Below, piece by piece: positions 1-5,080 of a stretch of DNA of 5,080 nt. The notes under the pieces are model-generated. The model searched no databases, was not told the DNA's origin, and was given only the letters and a program-made list of their open reading frames with translations. Position 1 is the first letter of the stretch. Each line of letters begins with the position of its first letter. The DNA comes from CAZPDM01 sp964585305 (GTDB lineage Bacteria > Planctomycetota > Uabimicrobiia > Uabimicrobiales > JABWCH01): assembly GCA_964585305.1 (NCBI GenBank), contig CAZPDM010000135.1:1-5080 (forward strand). Direction: 5' to 3'. Both the position numbers and the translations under genes were made by a program.

Positions 1-1
1 A

Positions 2-41
2 GCCAATTCATCCGCTATGCAAGCATAGCGGTTTTCTTGGC
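2..41 (+). terminator. Intrinsic terminator of an upstream gene outside the window
   Basis: A 9-bp perfect inverted repeat (CCGCTATGC at 12-20, GCATAGCGG at 23-31) is separated by AA, so it would fold as about 8 bp with a CAAG tetraloop. It is followed directly by TTTTCTT (32-38). A second, outer 5-bp pair (GCCAA 2-6 with TTGGC 37-41) encloses it across a symmetrical internal loop. GC-rich stem plus T-tract in this orientation is the signature of a Rho-independent terminator for + strand transcription. The minus side has no T-tract. It should isolate ileS from the gene to the left, which is not visible here. Confidence 0.75.
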
Positions 42-247
42 AAAATATTATAACATTACTTGCTTTAAAAATTTTTTTATTATTATTTTCATTATTTTCA
101 TATTTTTAATTTTTTTAAATAAGAAATATTTTTTTCAACAAAAATTATTATTGCGATTTGTTTTAATCTATGATATATTTTTCATCAAAATAAAGCATTA
201 TTTTTTCCATCTAAAGTTTTGTTATTTGTTATTTTTTTGATGAAAAT
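42..247. other. T-rich intergenic leader of ileS
   Basis: About 200 bases are made almost entirely of A and T, with a strong T excess on the + strand (many runs of 5 to 7 T). A 9-bp unit ATTATTTTC is repeated in tandem at 82-99. I see no T-box leader elements (no stem I layout, no AGGGTGGNACCGCG-like T-box sequence) and no other riboswitch. The only open frame across it, 37-240 (+), translates to a Phe/Ile/Leu/Lys-only low-complexity string and has no ribosome binding site, so it is not called as a gene. Confidence 0.7.
151..179 (+). promoter_or_regulatory. Putative ileS promoter with extended -10
   Basis: A -35-like TTGCGA (151-156, 4 of 6 to TTGACA) is followed by a 17-bp spacer and TATATT (174-179, 5 of 6 to TATAAT). 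TG at 171-172 gives the TGn extended -10 motif. Transcription would begin near 186, giving a leader of about 70 nt, too short for a T-box. The surroundings are so AT-rich that chance matches are common, so this is a best candidate rather than a firm call. Confidence 0.4.
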
Positions 248-252
248 AGGAG
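248..252 (+). promoter_or_regulatory. Ribosome binding site fixing the GTG start of ileS
   Basis: AGGAG lies 6 bases before the GTG at 259. An in-frame TAG at 247-249 overlaps it, so translation cannot start further upstream. The next in-frame ATG is codon 54, inside the catalytic signature, so the GTG is the only sensible start. Confidence 0.85.
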
Positions 253-258
253 ATTTTT

Positions 259-3200
259 GTGTTTAAAGATGTAGAAACTATTCCAAATTTTCCAGCTTTA
301 GAAAAACATATTTTAGAATTTTGGGACCAGACAAGAGCATTCCAAAAACTAGTTGAGCGGAATCGTGGCAAAGAAAAATGGAGTTTCTTTGATGGCCCAA
401 TTACTGCGAATAACCCTATGGGTGTACATCATGCCTGGGGACGCACTTACAAAGATATTTTCATCCGACATCGTGCGATGAAAGGCTTTGATCAACGATA
501 CCAAAATGGTTTTGATTGCCAAGGGCTTTGGGTTGAAGTTGTTGTTGAAAAAGATCTTAAACTCAATTCCAAACGCGATATTATGGCTTATGGTTTGGAT
601 AAATTTTCAGAAAAATGTCGAGAACGTGTAGATAAGTTTTCTAAAATTCAATCCCAACAATCTATTCGTTTAGGTCAATGGATGGATTGGGATAATTCTT
701 ATTACACTATGTCAGACAGCAATATAGAAACAATTTGGCATTTTTTGAAAGTCTGTAACGAACGCGGTTGGCTTTATCAGGGCCATCGTTGTATGCCATG
801 GTGTGTAAGATGCGGGACTTCTCTTTCTCAACACGAATTGCATGATTCATATAAAGATATGACTCATCGATCTGTTGCTATGCACCTGCCTATTGTGGAA
901 CGTCCTGGGGAATATATTATGGTTTGGACAACCACACCTTGGACACTATCTGCAAATACAGCGTTAGCTGTGCATCCTGATTTAGATTATTTAAAAGTAG
1001 AATGGCAAGGAAAAATCTTGTACCTTTCTAAGGGAACAAGCCGCTGGTTAAAATCTGATGCTAAAACTATTGGAATGGTAAAAGGCAAAGATTTAGTTGG
1101 TTTGCACTATCAAGGCCCAATGAATATCCCAGCAAGACAAGACTTAGAGCTTAAAATTGTTCCTTGGACTGCTGTTGGAGAAGAAGAAGGTACTGGTGTT
1201 GTTCATATTGCTCCCGGTTGTGGTGCAGAAGACTTTGAACTATCTAAAGCTGAAAAACTTGCTATCATCACACCTATCGATGAATCAGGATTCTATACTT
1301 CTGAAAAATTTGGCCCATTAGCAGGGAAAAACGCGCTTAAAGTAGCTGATATTGTTTTTGATCATCTTAAACAAAATGGCTATCTTTATGAAATCGAAAA
1401 TTACAAACACCGCTATCCAGTATGCTGGAGATGCCAAGAAGAATTGGTATTCCGACTTGTAGATGAATGGTTCATCCGTTGCGACGAAATCCGTGAACCT
1501 ATGAAAAAGGCCGCAGCAACAGTAAAATGGGTACCTGATTATGCCGGAATGCACATGCAAAACTGGCTTGATAATATGGGTGATTGGTGCATTTCCCGCA
1601 GACGTTTCTGGGGTTTGCCATTGCCTTTCTATCACTGTGAAAAATGCGGTAAATGGACTATGATTGGCAGCAAAAAAGAGTTACAGGAAGCTGCTACAAG
1701 CGGTTTTGAACAAATGAAAGAGCTTCATCGCCCTTGGATTGATAATGTCAAAGTCCGTTGTTCTCATTGCGGCCATAATGAAGTTTCACGTGTTGAAGAA
1801 GTTGGAGATTGCTGGCTAGATGCTGGAATTATTTCCTTCTCAACTTTAAATTATTTACATGATAAAAAGTATTGGGAAGAATGGTATCCTTGCGAATTCA
1901 TTACGGAAATGATTGAACAAGTTCGCCTGTGGTTCTATTCCATGCTTTTTATGAGTGTTACACTTCAAAATCGCGCCCCATATAAAACAGTACTAACCTA
2001 TTCTGCAGTTGTAGATGAAAAAGGAGAACTTTTCTCCAAAACTAAAGGAAATGCAATTCCTTTTGATGAAGCCGCAGAAAAAATTGGCGCAGACATCATG
2101 CGATGGATGTATGCTGGACAAAATTTCCGTTCTAACTTAAAGTTTGGTTATGGTCCTGCAGAAGATGTTCGTCGCAAAATTATTGTTTTCTGGAATGTTT
2201 ACAAATTCTTTATTACTTATGCTAGACTTGACAAACCTGATCTTACGAAAAAAATTCCATTTGATCAAATGCCAGATATAGATCGTTGGCTTTGGTCCCG
2301 TCTCAACCAATATTTAGATATTGTCAATCGTAGCATGGATTCTTATGATAGCATAACCGTAGCGAAAGAAACTGAAATATTCTGGGATCATCTTTCTAAC
2401 TGGTACTTACGCCGCAGCCGCAGACGTTTCTGGAAAAGCGATAGTGATAATGATAAGTCTTCAGCATATTACACCTTATACAACAGTATTAAACTACTTT
2501 GCCAGGCTTTAGCACCAATCCTTCCTTTTACAACAGAATACATTTACCAAAATTTAGTCAGAAATGTTGATACAGCAGCACCAGAAAGTATCCATCATTT
2601 GCCATATCCTACTGCCAATCTGAATGAAATTGATCAACAATTGTTAGATGATATGGATGTTTCTTTACGCGTATGCCAACTTGGACATTCTGGACGTGAT
2701 AATGCGAAGTTAAAAGTCCGACAACCATTGGCAAAAATTCTCGTACAAGTTGGTGAAAATGGCCAACGTGGATTGCTAAGATTCAAAGACATTATCTTAG
2801 ATGAACTCAACATCAAAGCATTAGAATTTATCAATGATGCTCAAAATATGTATTCCTATGAAATTAAACCCAATCTTAAAATTCTAGGACGCAAATACGG
2901 TGCTAAACTCAATGCAATCAAAGAAGCTTTAACAAAAGCGGATTCAAAAAAGATTGGAGATTTAGCAACAAGTGGTAAAACTATAGAACTCACTCTTGAT
3001 AATGAAGTCCTTACTCTTCAACCTGATGAAATTCTCGCAGAACGCAAATCCATACAAGGGCTTTGCACAGTCTTAGATAAAGATATTGCAGTTGTTTTGG
3101 ATACAAACCTGACAGAAGAACTTAAAGAAGAAGGTGTAGTCCGTGATATGGTCCGCCATATTCAAACACTTCGCAAAGAAGCGGACTATAAGGTTTCTGA

Positions 3201-3411
3201 CCATATTGAAGTTACCTACCAAACAAATAGCGAAACCTTCCAAAAAGCTATCCAAAATTTAACCAAATACATTCAAGAAGAAACCCTAGCCAACTCTGTC
3301 CAATCTATTGCTACACCTACCGGCGACCTTGTCAAAGAAGTTGTATTAGGCGAACACACAATCACCATTGGTGTAAAAAACATAACAACATTATATGGCG
3401 TCATTAAATAA
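259..3411 (+). CDS. ileS: Isoleucyl-tRNA synthetase, IleRS2 class, with altered GxHH signature motif
   Basis: Cytoplasmic class I synthetase (EC 6.1.1.5) that activates isoleucine with ATP and charges tRNA-Ile; 1050 aa, complete, GTG start. Catalytic Rossmann halves flank the CP1 editing insert (about 190-400), which shows the Thr-rich TTTPWTLSANTA segment (224-235) and GTGVVHIAPGCGAEDFE (311 onward) with the conserved Asp325. Cysteine pairs C182/C185 with C389/C392, and C460/C463 with C501/C504, look like two zinc knuckles. Class I landmarks DWCISRRRFWG (442-452) and QVRLWFY (554-560) are present. The anticodon-binding helical domain starts near DRWLW (675). The C-terminal part carries the GRDNAKLKVRQPL segment typical of eukaryote-like IleRS, and the C-terminal zinc finger of IleRS1 is absent. 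This and the length place it in IleRS2, the class associated with mupirocin resistance. Oddities: HxGH is replaced by G55-V56-H57-H58, and KMSKS by L591-F-S-K-T595. All main landmarks are otherwise intact, so it is probably active. Whether it is the cell's only IleRS cannot be seen. Monocistronic, with its own terminator. Confidence 0.97.
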   Translation: MFKDVETIPNFPALEKHILEFWDQTRAFQKLVERNRGKEKWSFFDGPITANNPMGVHHAWGRTYKDIFIRHRAMKGFDQRYQNGFDCQGLWVEVVVEKDLKLNSKRDIMAYGLDKFSEKCRERVDKFSKIQSQQSIRLGQWMDWDNSYYTMSDSNIETIWHFLKVCNERGWLYQGHRCMPWCVRCGTSLSQHELHDSYKDMTHRSVAMHLPIVERPGEYIMVWTTTPWTLSANTALAVHPDLDYLKVEWQGKILYLSKGTSRWLKSDAKTIGMVKGKDLVGLHYQGPMNIPARQDLELKIVPWTAVGEEEGTGVVHIAPGCGAEDFELSKAEKLAIITPIDESGFYTSEKFGPLAGKNALKVADIVFDHLKQNGYLYEIENYKHRYPVCWRCQEELVFRLVDEWFIRCDEIREPMKKAAATVKWVPDYAGMHMQNWLDNMGDWCISRRRFWGLPLPFYHCEKCGKWTMIGSKKELQEAATSGFEQMKELHRPWIDNVKVRCSHCGHNEVSRVEEVGDCWLDAGIISFSTLNYLHDKKYWEEWYPCEFITEMIEQVRLWFYSMLFMSVTLQNRAPYKTVLTYSAVVDEKGELFSKTKGNAIPFDEAAEKIGADIMRWMYAGQNFRSNLKFGYGPAEDVRRKIIVFWNVYKFFITYARLDKPDLTKKIPFDQMPDIDRWLWSRLNQYLDIVNRSMDSYDSITVAKETEIFWDHLSNWYLRRSRRRFWKSDSDNDKSSAYYTLYNSIKLLCQALAPILPFTTEYIYQNLVRNVDTAAPESIHHLPYPTANLNEIDQQLLDDMDVSLRVCQLGHSGRDNAKLKVRQPLAKILVQVGENGQRGLLRFKDIILDELNIKALEFINDAQNMYSYEIKPNLKILGRKYGAKLNAIKEALTKADSKKIGDLATSGKTIELTLDNEVLTLQPDEILAERKSIQGLCTVLDKDIAVVLDTNLTEELKEEGVVRDMVRHIQTLRKEADYKVSDHIEVTYQTNSETFQKAIQNLTKYIQEETLANSVQSIATPTGDLVKEVVLGEHTITIGVKNITTLYGVIK

Positions 3412-3434
3412 TACTACTTCACTCAGGTAAAATT

Positions 3435-3486
3435 ATAAGGCAAACATCACCGTAAATTAAATTGGTGGCGTTTGCCTTATTTTTTT
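3435..3486 (+). terminator. Intrinsic terminator of ileS
   Basis: ATAAGGCAAAC (3435-3445) pairs over 11 bp with GTTTGCCTTAT (3470-3480). After a 2x2 internal loop, CACC (3448-3451) pairs with GGTG (3464-3467) around an A/T-rich loop. A 7-T tract (3480-3486) follows. It begins 23 bases after the ileS stop. On the minus strand the same hairpin is followed by only four T within AATTTTACC, so it may also slow transcription of the convergent gene but is clearly oriented for ileS. No other hairpin is apparent for the minus gene in the 3487-3551 stretch. Confidence 0.9.
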
Positions 3487-3551
3487 GTTTATGTAATTTT
3501 CCATCAAATATTTTTTTAATATGAATCGTTTTAAATATAAGTCAATTTTAA

Positions 3552-4733
3552 CTATTCCAATTTTACTAAAAATATTTTAGCTTTTTTCATCCCAGGATAT
3601 GAAAAGATCGCATATAATAGTTCTTTTTTCTGTAGCAGATAGGAAAAACATCCTTCTTTTCCACTAGGGGGAAGTGCGAGTTTAATAAAGGTAGGTTTCT
3701 GTTTGTTAATTACATCCCATTTATATAATTTTCCTGCTCTCTCCAAAAAGTAAATTTTGTTTTTATACCATACGATAGAGGACCGTGGAGAAACATCATA
3801 TTTCCCTATTTCTTCTTTTTTATCCATATCTATAGCATGTATTGTTTGATAGGTTCCATAGTACAAAATTGAATCGTGAATAAGAGGACAACAGAATTCA
3901 CTATCTTTGAATTTTTTTACTTTCTCTGTATTATTGCTTTCATCAAATTCTTCGCCATCTTTTATTATAAAATAATAGGATTCATAATGCATTGTAGATT
4001 CCAGATACAAACGATTATCTTTTAAAAAAGGCTTTGCAAATTGTTGTACCTCATTTGGTATAGATATTTTCTTTTTAGACAGCTTTGAATTTTTTCCATT
4101 TATCTCAATACTATACATATTATCGGCTGAAACGAAATAAGCACGATTTTTTGATATTACTAAAGGAGAATTTGCAAATGGTGCCTCTTTCCATACAATA
4201 TCCAGTGTATCCAAATCAATTATATTTAAAGAAGATTCTTCGTTAAACATAGAAGAAATAAGAGCGTATTTTTGAAATACAAAATCGTCAGAACCTTTAG
4301 GAAGATAAAATTCAAATTCCGGAGAATAGTCTTTGATTTTAACTAAACTATAATTATGAGAAGGATCATATTTGCGTAACGTATGCCTTCCTACGACATA
4401 CAAATAGTCCTGTGCAATAAACATATTATAATAAATATCATCCACAGTTTTATCAATGATTTCATAAGAAGATTTTAAATTTTCAGTATCTATTTTAATA
4501 ATTTGCATATTTGTTGCTAAGTTATCTGTTCTTTCTTCAACGGCTATTAGCAATATATCCCCTTGATAGATGATCGGATGAGAAGCATTAAATATAGATA
4601 TATTTTCTACAAGAGATTCACATATTATTTCACGTGTAGAGAAAAAAAAGAAGTAAATCGCTACCATTAAAAGCAGTAACAAAACAACACTAACTTTCCA
4701 TAGCCAAGAAATCTTCGTATCTTTTTTTTCCAT
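3552..4733 (-). CDS. Membrane-anchored PQQ-like/WD-like beta-propeller protein, function unknown
   Basis: 393 aa. A short basic N-terminus (MEKKDTK) precedes a hydrophobic segment at about 11-31 (LLLLLMVAIYFFFF), which reads as an uncleaved signal anchor with the rest outside the cell. There is no lipobox cysteine. The remainder consists of imperfect repeats of the pattern 'hydrophobic-x-x-N/D-x-L/I-Y-hydrophobic ... I/Y-x-I/W-D', e.g. around 108-123, 189-211, 236-257, 283-303, 320-340 and 364-392. In PQQ-like or Kelch-like propellers such units form blades, so I infer a six- or seven-bladed propeller. No catalytic motif is visible, and I do not recognise a specific family. It is probably a scaffold, ligand-binding or envelope-associated protein. 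ATG is the first Met after an in-frame TAG upstream; the ribosome site is only a weak GAAAGAAG about 7 bases before it. It is convergent with ileS and not in an operon with it. The coding strand has many Lys, Ile and Tyr codons ending in A/T, consistent with the host's AT bias. Confidence 0.8.
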   Translation of the reverse strand: MEKKDTKISWLWKVSVVLLLLLMVAIYFFFFSTREIICESLVENISIFNASHPIIYQGDILLIAVEERTDNLATNMQIIKIDTENLKSSYEIIDKTVDDIYYNMFIAQDYLYVVGRHTLRKYDPSHNYSLVKIKDYSPEFEFYLPKGSDDFVFQKYALISSMFNEESSLNIIDLDTLDIVWKEAPFANSPLVISKNRAYFVSADNMYSIEINGKNSKLSKKKISIPNEVQQFAKPFLKDNRLYLESTMHYESYYFIIKDGEEFDESNNTEKVKKFKDSEFCCPLIHDSILYYGTYQTIHAIDMDKKEEIGKYDVSPRSSIVWYKNKIYFLERAGKLYKWDVINKQKPTFIKLALPPSGKEGCFSYLLQKKELLYAIFSYPGMKKAKIFLVKLE

Positions 4734-4735
4734 GT

Positions 4736-4764
4736 TTGACTTCTTTCTTATTAAGCAATAAGAT
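4736..4764 (+). promoter_or_regulatory. Putative + strand promoter pointing into the 4787-4845 hairpin
   Basis: TTGACT (4736-4741, 5 of 6 to the -35 consensus) lies exactly 17 bases before TAAGAT (4759-4764, 4 of 6 to the -10 consensus). A transcript would begin near 4771 and meet the hairpin and T-tract at 4787-4845. The element overlaps the 5' leader of the minus-strand propeller gene. It is a sequence match only and could be chance in AT-rich DNA. Confidence 0.35.
4746..4763. repeat. Short inverted repeat in the leader of the propeller gene
   Basis: TCTTATT (4746-4752) and AATAAGA (4757-4763) are a perfect 7-bp inverted repeat around AAGC. On the minus strand it lies 12 bases before the ATG of the propeller gene, immediately upstream of the weak ribosome site. 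It could be a regulator-binding palindrome or a weak leader hairpin. It has no T-tract, so it is not a terminator. Confidence 0.35.
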
Positions 4765-4770
4765 TGGAAA

Positions 4771-4845
4771 TTCTACAAAGTTCTTGATTCAAGAGATATA
4801 AGTTGTTGAGTAAAACAACTACTTATATCTCTTGAATATTTTTTT
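4771..4845 (+). ncRNA. Candidate small RNA of about 75 nt ending in an intrinsic terminator
   Basis: Inferred from a promoter-like pair at 4736-4764 followed closely by a strong terminator hairpin. The RNA would consist of about 16 unpaired 5' bases, the long stem-loop and a U-tract. It has no ATG and no open frame with a ribosome site, so a peptide is unlikely. It does not overlap the propeller coding region but would be antisense to that gene's upstream leader or promoter. I cannot match it to a known RNA family. Confidence 0.3.
4787..4845 (+). terminator. Strong + strand intrinsic terminator without an upstream + gene
   Basis: ATTCAAGAGATATAAGT (4787-4803) is the exact reverse complement of 4821-4837, a 17-bp match. 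An overlapping inner pair AGTTGTT (4801-4807) with AACAACT (4814-4820) closes a GAGTAA loop. The fold is therefore 14 bp, a 3-nt bulge (ACT 4821-4823) and 7 bp. TTTTTTT (4839-4845) follows, as expected for + strand termination. On the minus strand the hairpin is followed by CAAGAACTTTG, which is not a T-tract. The nearest upstream + gene, ileS, already has its own terminator 1.3 kb away. Confidence 0.75.
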
Positions 4846-4861
4846 GATGAGATGTATTTTT

Positions 4862-4879
4862 ATTAGCAAAATTGCTAAT
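4862..4879. repeat. Inverted repeat over the stop codon of the minus-strand remnant
   Basis: ATTAGCAA (4862-4869) and TTGCTAAT (4872-4879) form a perfect 8-bp inverted repeat separated by AA. It overlaps the TAG stop of the minus-strand frame. Read on the minus strand it is followed by AAAAA rather than T, so it does not look like a terminator. Purpose unknown. Confidence 0.4.
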
Positions 4880-5080
4880 TCCCTAAATATTCTCCCTGAA
4901 ACCAAAAATGATGTCCTTCTCCAAGTGCCCCAAAACGAATAGCAATAGTACTATAGGAAGATACTCTCACAGTATCTCCTTTTTTTAAATACATAATATG
5001 AGCAGAATAAGGACAAGGGCTGTCGCCGATACATTTTTGTTAACAAAAGCTAACAAATACAGATTTAGCGACTGCTAAAA
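4875..5080 (-). pseudogene. C-terminal end of an interrupted minus-strand reading frame
   Basis: The frame ending at TAG 4875-4877 is open for 54 codons and reads like real protein. It has a CIGDSPCPYSAHIMYLKKGD stretch, then DTVRVSSYSTIAIRFG, and ends GEGHHFWFQGEYLGN. The 'YLKKGDTVRV' style is common at the C-termini of beta-rich phage tail-fibre or surface proteins, but this is an impression, not an identification. An in-frame TAA at 5040-5042 interrupts it. Beyond that stop the same frame stays open to the window edge (LAVAKSVFVSFC). The only ATG after the TAA (4992-4994) would give 39 aa and lacks a ribosome site. Hence I read it as a broken gene or decayed remnant continuing to the right. 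A sequencing error at the TAA, or a chance open frame, are alternatives. Confidence 0.4.

Noticed and set aside
37..240. Open frame of 67 codons on the + strand in the ileS leader
   Set aside because: Low-complexity Phe/Ile/Leu/Lys translation produced by T-runs. It starts inside the upstream terminator and has no ribosome site.
1318..1635. Minus-strand frame of 105 codons inside ileS
   Set aside because: It lies opposite conserved IleRS core sequence; no ribosome site and no family features. Shadow of ileS.
2634..3255. Two minus-strand frames (2634-2834 and 3073-3255) inside ileS
   Set aside because: Antisense shadows of the C-terminal domain coding sequence with no supporting signals.
4878..4970. 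Possible 30-codon minus gene starting at GTG 4968-4970 behind a perfect AAAGGAGA
   Set aside because: The apparent ribosome site is the coding sequence for Lys-Lys-Gly-Asp in a longer, protein-like frame. The product would be an isolated fragment.
4959..4986. AGATACT/AGTATCT hairpin followed by seven T on the + strand, terminator-like
   Set aside because: The stem is only 7 bp and AT-rich, and the T-tract is the complement of Lys-Lys codons in the minus frame. Probably coincidence.
4908..4988. 26-codon + strand frame starting ATGATG
   Set aside because: No ribosome site, Ser/Asn-rich nonsense-like translation, and opposite the minus-strand protein-like frame.
1..5080. CRISPR array, tRNA/rRNA genes, insertion sequence or transposase
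   Set aside because: No regularly spaced repeats, no tRNA-like cloverleaf, no transposase motifs and no terminal inverted repeats with target duplications were found by eye.

Overview
The window is AT-rich (G+C roughly mid-30s percent by eye) and has strong Shine-Dalgarno sites and intrinsic terminators. This fits a low-GC Firmicute. A Negativicute-like gut bacterium is possible, but that is a guess rather than something the sequence proves.

Layout. (1) Positions 1-41 hold an intrinsic terminator for a gene lying to the left of the window. (2) Positions 42-258 are a very T-rich leader with a plausible extended -10 promoter and no T-box. (3) Positions 259-3411 (+) encode a complete isoleucyl-tRNA synthetase of the long, eukaryote-like IleRS2 class, starting at GTG and closed by a strong terminator at 3435-3486. 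(4) Positions 3552-4733 (-) run tail-to-tail with ileS and encode a membrane-anchored protein, probably an extracellular beta-propeller of unknown function. (5) Positions 4734-5080 contain no intact gene. They hold a strong + strand hairpin-plus-T-tract with a promoter-like element pointing into it (a candidate small RNA), several short inverted repeats, and the C-terminal end of a minus-strand reading frame that is interrupted by an in-frame TAA.

The most notable observation is in the synthetase. The class I signature HxGH is replaced by Gly55-Val56-His57-His58, with positions 1 and 3 swapped (GxHH). As I recall the literature, this swap marks a subset of IleRS2 enzymes that are hyper-resistant to mupirocin. 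The KMSKS loop is also divergent (Leu-Phe-Ser-Lys-Thr). The second point of interest is the candidate orphan RNA at about 4771-4845, next to the start of the propeller gene. No functional link between the synthetase and the propeller gene is evident; they are convergent and separately terminated.
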